DNA of 19,657 nucleotides from Lysobacterales bacterium UBA5700 (GTDB taxonomy: Bacteria; Pseudomonadota; Gammaproteobacteria; Xanthomonadales; Xanthomonadaceae), in the NCBI GenBank assembly GCA_002420085.1, contig DIHI01000005.1, forward strand, positions 560 to 20,216. The letters are read 5' to 3'. How positions within the stretch are numbered: the first letter of the stretch is position 1; every line of letters starts with the position of its first letter. A program made the translations under genes and the position numbers. Below, one piece after another: positions 6,894 through 14,172 of the stretch. The notes beneath the pieces were generated by a model. That model was not told where the DNA came from. It worked only from the letters and a program-made list of their open reading frames with translations, and made no database searches.

Positions 6894-8333
6894 ATCGGCC
6901 GCTGAATCAGTCGCTGTATCGGCTGCCACCAGGGGCAGCCAGACCCGAACCCGCAGCCCACCCAGTTCCGGGCTGTCGTCGAGTTGGATCCGGGCATCCA
7001 GTATCCGGACCAGCCGACGCACGATCGACAGGCCGAGACCACTGCCATCGCGCTCGGTGCCGAGCTCGCGATGGAAGCGCTCGAACACCTTCTCGCGGGC
7101 TTCAACCGGAATACCGGGGCCGGAGTCCTCGATTTCCAGCAGCATCTGGTCGTCATCGCGATTGACCGTCAATCGGACCCGACCCCCGCTCGGGGTGTAG
7201 CGCAGGGCATTGTCGAGCAGATTGCGGACCAGCAGTTCCAGGCTGGTGACATCCGCCAGGACGAACAATTCATCGCTCCCCAGGCGCGCCTGCAAATCCA
7301 CCGGCAGCGCCAGTTCGACGATCGCCGGCTCATCCAGCACCCGCGCGACGCAGGGCGCGACCGGCAGCACGGCGCGATTGGGCAGGGTCTCGCCCGGCTC
7401 CAGTCGACTCAAGGCCAGCAGTTGCTCGATCAGGCGCGACAGCCGCTGCAATGCCTGTTCGAGACTCTCGATCGCATGTTGCCGGTCTGCGGCATCCTCG
7501 GCAAAACGGAGATTGTCCAGATGGATGCGCAGTGCCGTGATCGGCGTGCGCAGTTCATGGGCGGCATCCCCGGTGAACCGGCGCTCACGCTCCAGGGCCG
7601 AGCGCAGTCGCCCGAGCAGGGCATTGACCGAGCCGATGATCACCGCGACCTCACGCGGCGTCCGACCGACCACGATCGGATCGAGTCGGCCGCCGGCACG
7701 GGCATTGATCTGCTTGACCAGACCCCGGACATCACGCATGCCCCAGGCGAGCAACAGCCAGACCAGGGCGATCATCGCCGGCAAGGTCAGCAATGGCGGA
7801 ATGACGATGCCCCAGGCGACCTGCTTGGCGAGCGACTTGCGGATCCGATTGTCCTCCCCGACCAGATACCACAGCCCGCTGTCGGAATACACGGCGAACA
7901 CCCGCCAACGCTCACCGTGATGGGTCTGCCGGGAAAACCCCGGCTGCAGGGGCGCCAGCGGCTGCAACAGGCCGTCCTCGGAATGGGCGCGCAGGTGGCC
8001 CTGGCTGTCCCAGACCTGGAAGGCCAGTTCGGTTTCGTACACATGCCCCTGGACGAAGGCCAGCCCTTCGTCGGCATCCGGTTCGGCGAGATGCTCCGGG
8101 CCGGCCTTCCAGACCTCGACGACCAGCGGCTCGCCGATCCCGTCCGGCATGTCCTCGACCAGCCGGCGATCGAGCAATGCCTGCAACACCCGAGCCGAAT
8201 GCGCCAGCTTGGCATCGAACAGTTCGTTGGCTTCGGCCAGCCCTTCCCGATAACTGAACCAGCCACTGATCACGGTGGTGGCGAAGATGCCGCCGGCCAG
8301 GCCGAGCGTCAGCATGCGCCGCAGCGAGGTCAC
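6864..8333 (-). CDS. Sensor histidine kinase (QseC/PmrB-like)
   Basis: The 489-residue inner-membrane kinase has a first transmembrane helix at about 8-25, a periplasmic sensor of about 145 residues and a second helix at about 174-198. A short HAMP-like linker follows. The dimerisation domain has phospho-acceptor His259 in GDAAHELRTPITAL, and the ATPase domain shows N371/N375 (RNLLDNALRYT), DSGPGI (403-408) and GSGLGLSIV (430-438). It autophosphorylates and passes phosphate to the response regulator encoded just upstream, whose stop codon overlaps this ATG (ATGA, 8330-8333), so the two are translationally coupled. The periplasmic part resembles the two-component sensor domain of QseC-type kinases and has no obvious metal-binding cluster. 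The signal sensed is unknown. The C-terminal tail is rich in Thr, Asp and Ala. Confidence 0.92.
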   Translation of the reverse strand: MTSLRRMLTLGLAGGIFATTVISGWFSYREGLAEANELFDAKLAHSARVLQALLDRRLVEDMPDGIGEPLVVEVWKAGPEHLAEPDADEGLAFVQGHVYETELAFQVWDSQGHLRAHSEDGLLQPLAPLQPGFSRQTHHGERWRVFAVYSDSGLWYLVGEDNRIRKSLAKQVAWGIVIPPLLTLPAMIALVWLLLAWGMRDVRGLVKQINARAGGRLDPIVVGRTPREVAVIIGSVNALLGRLRSALERERRFTGDAAHELRTPITALRIHLDNLRFAEDAADRQHAIESLEQALQRLSRLIEQLLALSRLEPGETLPNRAVLPVAPCVARVLDEPAIVELALPVDLQARLGSDELFVLADVTSLELLVRNLLDNALRYTPSGGRVRLTVNRDDDQMLLEIEDSGPGIPVEAREKVFERFHRELGTERDGSGLGLSIVRRLVRILDARIQLDDSPELGGLRVRVWLPLVAADTATDSAADSTDDRAVGT

Positions 8334-9007
8334 GGTCGCTCGCCCCCGGCATTGGGGTCGAGGGCATAGCCGACGCCACGCACCGTGCGGATCATGGCCG
8401 GCGGCAGTTTGCGGCGCAGATGGTGGACGTGGACTTCCAGGGCATTGCTGTCGACATCCTCATCCCAGCCGTAGACCCGCTGCTCCAGAACTTCGCGGGA
8501 AACCACCGAGCCGGCGTTCTCCAGCAGGGCCAGCAGCAGGCTGAACTCGCGCCGTGGCAGGTCGATCGGCTGGCCACGCCAGAACAGTTGTCGCGCCGCG
8601 ACATCGACGCTCATGTCGCCGACTGTCAGGCGTGATTCGGCGCGACCGCGACTGCGTCGGTACAGTGCCCGCAGACGGGCGATCAATTCCGGCACGTCGA
8701 ACGGCTTGGTCAGGTAATCGTCGGCGCCCTCGTCGAGGGCCGCCAGTCGATCCTTGAGTTGATCGCGTGCGGTCAGGATCAACACCGGCACCGGATTGCC
8801 GGCCTTGCGACAGGCCCGCAACACATCCATGCCATCGACCTTGGGCAGGCCCAGATCGAGCACGGCCAGGTCGAAGCTGTCCTGCTTGAGGGCAGTTCGC
8901 GCCGACTCGCCGTCCCGCAGCCAGTCCACCGTCATCCCCGCCCGTCGCAGGGCGATCCGGATGCCATCGCCCAAGAGGGCATCATCTTCAACCAGGAGCA
9001 CGCGCAT
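8330..9007 (-). CDS. OmpR-family response regulator (QseB/PmrA-like)
   Basis: The 225-residue protein has a receiver domain with the acidic pair Asp8/Asp9, phospho-acceptor Asp51 (VLDLGLP), Thr79 (ILTAR) and Lys101 (LTKPF). A winged-helix DNA-binding domain follows at about 125-220, with the transactivation loop, the recognition helix (NALEVHVHHLRRKL) and the terminal RGVGYALD hairpin. It is the cognate regulator of the kinase whose start overlaps its stop. The pair is divergent from hutI with a 131-base gap, so control of hutI by this regulator is possible; I see no convincing direct-repeat binding site there. Confidence 0.93.
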   Translation of the reverse strand: MRVLLVEDDALLGDGIRIALRRAGMTVDWLRDGESARTALKQDSFDLAVLDLGLPKVDGMDVLRACRKAGNPVPVLILTARDQLKDRLAALDEGADDYLTKPFDVPELIARLRALYRRSRGRAESRLTVGDMSVDVAARQLFWRGQPIDLPRREFSLLLALLENAGSVVSREVLEQRVYGWDEDVDSNALEVHVHHLRRKLPPAMIRTVRGVGYALDPNAGGERP

Positions 9008-9138
9008 CGGTCAATGCTAGCAGTTTGTCGAAAAATGCAGGTACTGTTGCAGTCCGATCAGTGATCGATGAGCGTGCCGGCACCGGCCTGCTCCGCCCTG
9101 CCCCGAACATTACTCGACCCGACCCCACGCCTGCCCCG

Positions 9139-10374
9139 ATGTCCGACCACGACTGCCTGATCCACAATGCCCGCCTGTGTACCCTGGTCGGAGACAGCGG
9201 CTACGGCCTGATCGACAACGGCGCCATCGCCCTGCGTGACGGCATGATCGCGGCACTCGGACCGGCCAGCGGCGAACTCGACCCGAACACGACGACGGCC
9301 AGAATCCGCATCGATGCCGGCGCCGGCCTGCTGACTCCGGCCCTGATCGACTGCCACACCCATCTGGTCTTCGCCGGTCGGCGCAGCCACGAATTCGAAC
9401 TCCGCCTGGCCGGGCGCAGCTATGCCGAGATCGCCGCTGCCGGCGGTGGCATCCTGGGCACGGTCGCCTCGGTACGCGCCGCCAGCGAGGAACAGCTACT
9501 GGCCGAGTCGCTGCCGCGCGCAGCCGCGCTGCTGCACGACGGAGTCGCCACCATCGAGATCAAGTCCGGCTACGGCCTCGATCTCGACAGCGAACTGAAG
9601 ATGCTGCGAGTGGCGCGTCGGATCGCCAGCGAACTGGGAATCGAGGTGAGAACCAGCTTTCTCGGTGCCCACGCCCTGCCCACCGAATTCGCCGGGCGCC
9701 ACGACGACTACATCGAACACCTGTGTCGGATCGTGCTGCCGGCGATCGCCGAATCCGGCCTGGCCGACGCCGTCGATGCCTTCTGCGAGGGCATCGGCTT
9801 CACACCGGATCAGGTTGCCCGACTGTTTGCCCGTGCCCGGCAACTCGGCCTGCCGGTCAAACTGCATGCCGATCAATTGTCCGACCTCGGTGGCGCGGCG
9901 CTTGCCGCCCGTTTCGACGGACTCAGTGCCGATCATCTGGAATACACCGACCCGGCCGGGGTCGCCGCGATGGCGCAGAGCGGTACGATTGCCGTGCTGC
10001 TGCCCGGCGCCTACGTCTGCCTGGCCGAGACCCGCAAGCCACCGATCGCAGCCATGCGGAGCCAGGGCGTGGCCATGGCCGTGGCCAGCGACTGCAACCC
10101 TGGCAGTTCGCCCCTGCTGTCACTGCGCCTGGCGATGGCGCTCGCCTGCGTCCAATTCGGCCTGACCCCGAGCGAGGCCCTACGGGGGGCGACGGTCAAT
10201 GCCGCGCATGCGCTCGGCCTGAACGACCGGGGCCGACTGGCGCCCGGACTGCGTGCCGACCTCGCCTTGTGGCGGCTGTCCGAACCCTCCGAACTGAGCT
10301 ACTGGCTGGGTGGCTCGCCACTCGAAGGACTGTGGATCGGTGGTCGGCACGCCTACGCGCGCCACCGAGAATGA
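9139..10374 (+). CDS. hutI: Imidazolonepropionase
   Basis: HutI opens the ring of 4-imidazolone-5-propanoate to give N-formimino-L-glutamate, the substrate of HutF encoded 3.6 kb away. With the ATG at 9139 the protein has 411 residues, close to the usual ~405. Metal ligands are His73 and His75 (DCHTHLVFAG), His243 (KLHADQLSD) and Asp318 (SDCNPG). SGYGLD (143-148) and FLGAHALP (174-181) are typical substrate-site segments. It is a cytoplasmic amidohydrolase with Zn or Fe. The open frame extends to 9025, but the extra 38 residues are not family-like. hutH, hutU and hutG are not in the window, so the pathway genes are scattered or lie outside it. Confidence 0.95.
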   Translation: MSDHDCLIHNARLCTLVGDSGYGLIDNGAIALRDGMIAALGPASGELDPNTTTARIRIDAGAGLLTPALIDCHTHLVFAGRRSHEFELRLAGRSYAEIAAAGGGILGTVASVRAASEEQLLAESLPRAAALLHDGVATIEIKSGYGLDLDSELKMLRVARRIASELGIEVRTSFLGAHALPTEFAGRHDDYIEHLCRIVLPAIAESGLADAVDAFCEGIGFTPDQVARLFARARQLGLPVKLHADQLSDLGGAALAARFDGLSADHLEYTDPAGVAAMAQSGTIAVLLPGAYVCLAETRKPPIAAMRSQGVAMAVASDCNPGSSPLLSLRLAMALACVQFGLTPSEALRGATVNAAHALGLNDRGRLAPGLRADLALWRLSEPSELSYWLGGSPLEGLWIGGRHAYARHRE

Positions 10375-10418
10375 AGCCGAAAGCCCGTTCGTCCGGACGC
10401 TCGGCCGAGTCTGGGTCG

Positions 10419-10442
10419 GCGCTGGGCAGGAACGCCCAGCGC
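10419..10442. terminator. Hairpin between convergent hutI and THX genes
   Basis: GCGCTGGGC (10419-10427) and its exact complement GCCCAGCGC (10434-10442) surround a 6-base loop. It lies 45 bases after the hutI stop and 16 bases beyond the THX stop on the other strand, which suits a bidirectional terminator. No T-run follows on either strand, so Rho or another factor may be needed. Confidence 0.5.
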
Positions 10443-10458
10443 TGCGACCGATCCTGGC

Positions 10459-10644
10459 TCAGGCCGATTTCCTGGCCGGAGTCTTCTTGGCAGCCGGCGC
10501 CCGCTTGGCAGCCGTCTTGGCTGGGGTGCTGACGGCACTGCTGCCGGCGGCGGCGGCCTTGCCACTGACCCCATGGGGACGGGAATTACCGTAACTTCCG
10601 GCGAATCGCTTGCCCTTGGCCGTCTTCATGTCGCCCTTGCCCAT
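10459..10644 (-). CDS. Small ribosomal subunit protein THX (bS31 family)
   Basis: The 61-residue basic peptide starts MGKGDMKTAKGKRFAGSYG. The family signature is MGKGDxKTxxGKxxxGxxGxxRP, seen in THX proteins that bind the 30S head. A 40-residue tail rich in Ala, Lys, Pro and Ser follows (AAKRAPAAKKTPARKSA at the end), resembling histone-H1-like tails. Thermus THX is only about 26 residues, so the tail is an extension. The start is set by a strong ribosome binding site (AGAGGAG) 6 bases upstream of the ATG. The frame continues upstream to 10713, but those residues have no family match. It lies 155 bases downstream of the MerC-like gene on the same strand. Confidence 0.78.
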   Translation of the reverse strand: MGKGDMKTAKGKRFAGSYGNSRPHGVSGKAAAAGSSAVSTPAKTAAKRAPAAKKTPARKSA

Positions 10645-10680
10645 CGTGAACTCCTCTGTCGTGCAGTTGTACGGGCGCGT

Positions 10681-10709
10681 AGCGTAGCACCGGCGGCGGG
10701 CGCTACCAA
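10681..10709 (-). promoter_or_regulatory. Possible promoter of the THX gene
   Basis: On the minus strand TTGGTA (10709-10704) and TACGCT (10686-10681) are separated by exactly 17 bases, with the THX start 37 bases downstream. The match to sigma-70 consensus is moderate (4/6 and 3/6). No experimental support can be drawn from sequence. Confidence 0.35.
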
Positions 10710-10799
10710 GCACCTCTCGGCTGAGACCAGATGGCCGACAGAGCGGCCCGCCCGCTGCGGACCCTGACGACCCCGGCGGCAGATCAGCGGACGAGCCGC

Positions 10800-11267
10800 T
10801 CAGTGACCGCAGCAGGCATCATGCATGTGCCCATGCGACAGTCGCAGATTGAGGATGTGGGCGACACCGATCAAAGTTCCACCGACGGTCATCAGCACAG
10901 CATGGGCGATGCCCTCATGACCGAGCCCCGGCAGCCACTGGCTGGACCACATGATCAACAGGCCCGGAGCCAGGAACATCATGGCGCGATAGGCACGATG
11001 GCGGCGATAGCCCTGAATCAGGCTGACCAGGGCGAGCACGGTGGCGAAGGCAAGGAAGGCGGTCTCGAATCCGGCCGAGGCCAGCAGCCCGAGGCCGAGA
11101 CCAGGCGCCAGTGCGATCGCCAGCGGCAGCAAGGCGCAATGAACCGCGCACAGCAGCGAGCCGAGCGCACCGACACGATCCACGAAGCCGGCCGAGAAAC
11201 GACGGGAGACGGTGCTGGACGGGTGCTTGCGGCGGCGTGGCGAGGCCATTTCGTTACATTGTTGCAT
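10800..11267 (-). CDS. MerC-domain inner-membrane protein
   Basis: The 155-residue protein (149 if the second ATG at 11249 is the start) has a basic N-terminus and four predicted membrane segments (about 32-52, 58-88, 92-112 and 118-140). The MerC signature DRVGALGSLLCAVHCALLPL carries Cys40 and Cys44 in the first helix. MerC proteins move or bind soft metal ions at the inner membrane; many non-mer homologues sit near zinc genes. The C-terminus is metal-ligand-rich (SHGHMHDACCGH). It is divergent from the TonB receptor across 104 bases that hold a possible Zur box, so zinc rather than mercury is the likely metal. No merA, merT or merP is present. No clear ribosome binding site separates the two candidate starts. 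Confidence 0.82.
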   Translation of the reverse strand: MQQCNEMASPRRRKHPSSTVSRRFSAGFVDRVGALGSLLCAVHCALLPLAIALAPGLGLGLLASAGFETAFLAFATVLALVSLIQGYRRHRAYRAMMFLAPGLLIMWSSQWLPGLGHEGIAHAVLMTVGGTLIGVAHILNLRLSHGHMHDACCGH

Positions 11268-11292
11268 TTAGATTGAAACAGTATAACATTTC
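11259..11292 (+). promoter_or_regulatory. Possible Zur-controlled promoter between merC-like and receptor genes
   Basis: GAAACAGTATAACATTTC (11275-11292) is an imperfect dyad with 6 of 9 pairs. Its right half TATAACATTTC equals one half of the gammaproteobacterial Zur consensus as I recall it; the left half is weak. TATAAC (11282-11287) with TTGTTG (11259-11264) 17 bases before it could be the receptor promoter, so a bound Zur dimer would block it. The stretch 11249-11292 is markedly AT-rich against a GC-rich background. Confidence 0.5.
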
Positions 11293-11371
11293 AGCCGGTC
11301 GCGCTCAAGCTCCTGCCCCACCACGACCGACCCACCTGACGACCCTGCCCACCAGACCCGAATCAAACCCC

Positions 11372-13450
11372 ATGAACACACGTCGCATCCCGCAGACCCG
11401 CCCCACCCTCGCCCGTCGGCCGCTGGCTCTGGCGCTGGGCTTCGCCCTGGCCGGCAGCGCATCCGCCCAGCATCCTGGCCAGCACGACCACGATGCCGCC
11501 AAACGACTCGATGCATTGGTGGTCACCGCCCGACCACTCGGCCAGATGGTCGATGACGTGATCGCACCGGTCGAAGTGCTGGCCGGCGAACGCCTGGATG
11601 CCGTCAAGTCGGCCGGCCTCGGCGACACCCTCGCCCGTGTCCCCGGCGTGCATTCCTCGGCCTTCGCGCCCGGCGCCTCACGACCGGTCATCCGTGGCCT
11701 GGACGGTGCTCGCGTGCAGGTACTCAATGGCGGCACCGCCGCGCTCGACGTATCCACCGTCAGCGGCGACCATGCGGTCAGTATCGAACCGTTCCTCGCC
11801 GACCAGATCGAAGTGCTGAAGGGACCGGCCAGCCTGCTGTTCGGCAGCGGCGCGATCGGTGGCGCGGTCAATGTGGTCGATGGCCGCATCCATCAGACAC
11901 TACCGGAGCAACCGTTCGCCGGCCGGGTCGAACTGCGCGGCAACAGCGTCTCCGACGAGTTCACCGGCATGGCCCGACTGGATGGCGCGATCGGCCGGTT
12001 TGCCTGGCACATCGATTACCTCAACCGTGACACCGACGACTTCGAGATTCCTGGCTTTGCCCTGGCGCCGCAACTGCGCGACGCCGACCAACCGGGCGCG
12101 CGCGGCACCCTGGAGAACAGCGCCGTGGAGACCGAAACCGGCGCGTTCGGCCTGTCCTGGGTCGGCGAGCGCGGTTTCGTCGGCGCCTCGATCAGCCGGT
12201 TCGAGACGCTCTATGGCATTCCCGAAGGCGCGCACGGCGAACAAGAGGCAGACGGTGGGGACGGTGAGGAAGAGGAAGAGGAAGGTCCGGTGCGGATCGA
12301 CCTCGGCCAGACCCGCTGGGACTTCAAGGCTGGCCTGTTCGATCCATTCGCCGGCCACGAATCGGCCCAGGTCAAGGTCGGCATCAACAACTACCGACAC
12401 ATCGAACTGGAAGGGGATGAAATCGGCACCCGGTTCGACAATGATGCCTGGGAGGCCCGACTGGAACTGGTCCACCAGGCGATCGCCGGCTGGACCGGCG
12501 CCTACGGCGTCCAGTTCAGCCAACGCGAATTCCTCGCGGTCGGCGAGGAGGCCTTCGTACCCGGCAACGACAGCCAGGATTGGGGCGTGTTCCTGCTCGA
12601 ACGCAAAGCGTTCGGCCCGCTGGGCGTCGAACTCGGCGCCCGTTTCGATCGCGTCGAGGTGGAACCGGAGGCCGGCGCCGATCTGGATTTCGACCTGTTC
12701 AGCGCCTCGCTGGCGTTTCGCTACGAACTCGACAGCGACTGGCATCTGAGCCTCGGCCTCGATCGGGCCGAACGGGCGCCCTCACCTGAAGAGTTGCTCT
12801 CCGATGGCCCGCACGTCGCCACCCAGAGCTTCGAGATCGGCGATCCCGACCTCGGCACGGAAACCGCCAATCGCGCCGAGTTGGGCCTGCACCTGCACCG
12901 TGGCCCGCTGGAAGGCAAACTGGCGGTCTACCACAGCGCCTTCGACGACTTCATCTTCCTTGCCGAGACCGATGACATCGAGGACGGCCTGCCGGTGCGC
13001 CTGTGGACCCAGGCCGATGCCCGATTCACCGGTTACGAGATCGAACTCGCCGCCGTGCTGGCCGACAACGCTACCGGCGAGTGGCGGCTGAAGACCTTCG
13101 CCGATGGGGTGCGCGGCCGACTCGATGCCGGCGAAGACCTGCCACGCATTCCGAGCCGGCGCATCGGCGCCGAACTGGACTGGCGGCTGGATGGCTGGCG
13201 TGCCCGTTTCGGCGCGATTCGCTACGCCGATCAGGACCGGGTCGCCATGTTCGAGACGCCGAGCGAGGGCTACACCCTGCTCAACGCCCATCTGTCCTAC
13301 CACTGGGACCACGGCCAGACCGGCTGGGAAGTGTTCCTGGACGGCAACAATCTGGCCGATCGCACTGCCCGCGCCCACACCTCGTTCCTGCGCGACATCG
13401 CACCGCTGCCGGGTCGCTCGCTGGCATTCGGAATCCGCAGCTACTTCTGA
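11372..13450 (+). CDS. TonB-dependent outer-membrane receptor, probably for zinc (ZnuD-like)
   Basis: The 692-residue precursor has a signal peptide (basic n-region, hydrophobic 17-29, cleavage after ASA at 30-32) and a short His-containing segment (QHPGQHDHD). The TonB box is DALVVTA (47-53). A plug domain follows (GDTLARVPGV, RPVIRGLDG, QIEVLKGPASLLFGSGAIGG), then a 22-strand barrel ending in the aromatic C-terminus RSYF. A run of acidic residues (about 290-304, with six Glu in a row) lies in an early extracellular loop; ZnuD-type receptors carry His/Asp/Glu-rich loops there. Substrate assignment to zinc rests on the general plug resemblance, the possible Zur box, the divergent MerC-like gene and the zur gene 2 kb away. 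Copper or another metal cannot be excluded. The frame extends upstream to 11111 but the signal peptide fixes the start at 11372. Confidence 0.87.
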   Translation: MNTRRIPQTRPTLARRPLALALGFALAGSASAQHPGQHDHDAAKRLDALVVTARPLGQMVDDVIAPVEVLAGERLDAVKSAGLGDTLARVPGVHSSAFAPGASRPVIRGLDGARVQVLNGGTAALDVSTVSGDHAVSIEPFLADQIEVLKGPASLLFGSGAIGGAVNVVDGRIHQTLPEQPFAGRVELRGNSVSDEFTGMARLDGAIGRFAWHIDYLNRDTDDFEIPGFALAPQLRDADQPGARGTLENSAVETETGAFGLSWVGERGFVGASISRFETLYGIPEGAHGEQEADGGDGEEEEEEGPVRIDLGQTRWDFKAGLFDPFAGHESAQVKVGINNYRHIELEGDEIGTRFDNDAWEARLELVHQAIAGWTGAYGVQFSQREFLAVGEEAFVPGNDSQDWGVFLLERKAFGPLGVELGARFDRVEVEPEAGADLDFDLFSASLAFRYELDSDWHLSLGLDRAERAPSPEELLSDGPHVATQSFEIGDPDLGTETANRAELGLHLHRGPLEGKLAVYHSAFDDFIFLAETDDIEDGLPVRLWTQADARFTGYEIELAAVLADNATGEWRLKTFADGVRGRLDAGEDLPRIPSRRIGAELDWRLDGWRARFGAIRYADQDRVAMFETPSEGYTLLNAHLSYHWDHGQTGWEVFLDGNNLADRTARAHTSFLRDIAPLPGRSLAFGIRSYF

Positions 13451-13520
13451 CCACCACGACCGAAGCGAATCAGTGGTGGCTCAGCGCTGCCGACCCTGCA
13501 CTCCCAGGCAGGGTCGGCAG
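13451..13520. terminator. Two successive hairpins after the receptor gene
   Basis: CCACCAC (13451-13457) pairs with GTGGTGG (13473-13479), starting at the base after the stop codon. CTGCCGACCCTGC (13487-13499) then pairs perfectly with GCAGGGTCGGCAG (13508-13520) over an 8-base loop. The second stem is very stable, but GATCGCG follows rather than a T-run. It may act as a Rho-dependent or mRNA-stabilising 3' structure. Confidence 0.55.
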
Positions 13521-13753
13521 GATCGCGCGCAAGACTATCGTCACCGAGGGGCACCGAGCACATCGCGCACGCCGACCATCCCGCCACAGCCGGTAGACCA
13601 CGCCTCGCCCGGCCGCCGCATCGCCCCGAATCCCCGAGAATTTGTTTGCAGAGCACACCGCTCGCGCCGAAGCCCGGCCCGTCCAGCAAACGGTTCAGAT
13701 CGTGGCTGCCCTCGATCCAACCTCATTCGTTGACCGCGCTCGCCGTCGCATCC
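13521..13753. other. Non-coding stretch, nothing recognised
   Basis: Between the receptor's 3' hairpins and the brnA stop I see no promoter, RNA gene or convincing protein. Short minus-strand open frames cross it (for example 13470-13658 and 13541-13726), but they have no ribosome binding site and Arg/Cys-rich out-of-frame composition. Confidence 0.4.
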
Positions 13754-13963
13754 CTACTTCCACGCAAGATTGAGTTTCTTGCCTGACGAAGCACAGTCCT
13801 TCAGGCAAAGGTTGATCAAGCTCTGGTACGGGATGCCCGTCTCGTCAGCCATAGACTTGAAGTAGAAGATCGAGTCTTCGTCCAGCCGGATGGTTACCGG
13901 CTTCTTGAGTTGCGCGGCGTAAGGATTCTTCCGCGACTGGCTGAAATCGTATTGCTTGCGCAT
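13754..13963 (-). CDS. brnA: BrnA-family antitoxin
   Basis: The 69-residue protein starts MRKQYDFSQSRKNPYAAQLK and continues with KPVTIRLDEDSIFYFKSMA and IPYQSLINLCLKDCA. This is the BrnA pattern: an N-terminal linker and toxin-contact segment, then a ribbon-helix-helix DNA-binding domain (about 28-60). BrnA neutralises the ribonuclease BrnT and represses its own operon. The start at 13963 lies 8 bases after the stop of the brnT remnant, the normal brnT-brnA order. The antitoxin is full length and undamaged although its toxin has lost its 5' part. The frame runs upstream to 14053, but those residues lie over brnT and are not BrnA-like. Promoter sequence is probably lost with the 5' end of brnT. 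Confidence 0.85.
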   Translation of the reverse strand: MRKQYDFSQSRKNPYAAQLKKPVTIRLDEDSIFYFKSMADETGIPYQSLINLCLKDCASSGKKLNLAWK

Positions 13964-13971
13964 GGCCCACC

Positions 13972-14133
13972 TCAAGGGTAATGTCGCTGCCCTTCCCGCG
14001 TCGCCGTGCGCGCAGAGATGATGCGGACGATGTTGCCTTTGGCCCGGTAACACTGCATGACCACGAGAGCTCCGCGATGCAGGACACTGCGTCGAACATA
14101 GCGCCTGGCCTGCGCCGAATGAAGTGCATCACC
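13972..14133 (-). pseudogene. brnT: 5'-truncated BrnT toxin remnant
   Basis: Reading the minus strand into the stop at 13974-13972 gives a C-terminus IRIISARTATREGQRHYP, preceded by RRYVRRSVLHRGALVV and, at the far end, DALHSAQA. These correspond to the last three beta-strands and terminal helix of BrnT ribonucleases (typically RYVxxG...LVVVYT.R...IRIISAR.AT..ER..Y). About 54 codons remain of roughly 90. The N-terminal part with the usual F-x-WD-x-K-x-x-x-N-x-x-KHGV motif is missing, and there is no in-frame start with a ribosome binding site. The next gene's end lies at 14173, so the missing part was deleted rather than separated. The segment VMQCYRAKGN is divergent too. Confidence 0.7.
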
Positions 14134-14172
14134 GCAGTGTGGTGTGCAGTCGGCTGGAGCGATCAGAATCGC

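Noticed and set aside
6984..8369. 461-codon plus-strand frame opposite the sensor kinase
   Set aside because: The kinase motifs on the minus strand are complete. The opposing frame is rich in Gln, Asp and Arg, as expected from reverse reading of kinase codons.
10741..10800. Short stem (AGCGG/CCGCT) directly after the MerC-like stop as a terminator
   Set aside because: The stem has only five pairs and no T-run, too weak to call.
10800..11267. Mercury-resistance (mer) operon
   Set aside because: Only a MerC-type protein is present, without merA, merT, merP or merR; a zinc-linked role fits the neighbours better.
11111..11371. N-terminal extension of the receptor frame
   Set aside because: A complete signal peptide begins at 11372, and the upstream part overlaps the divergent MerC-like gene and the promoter region.
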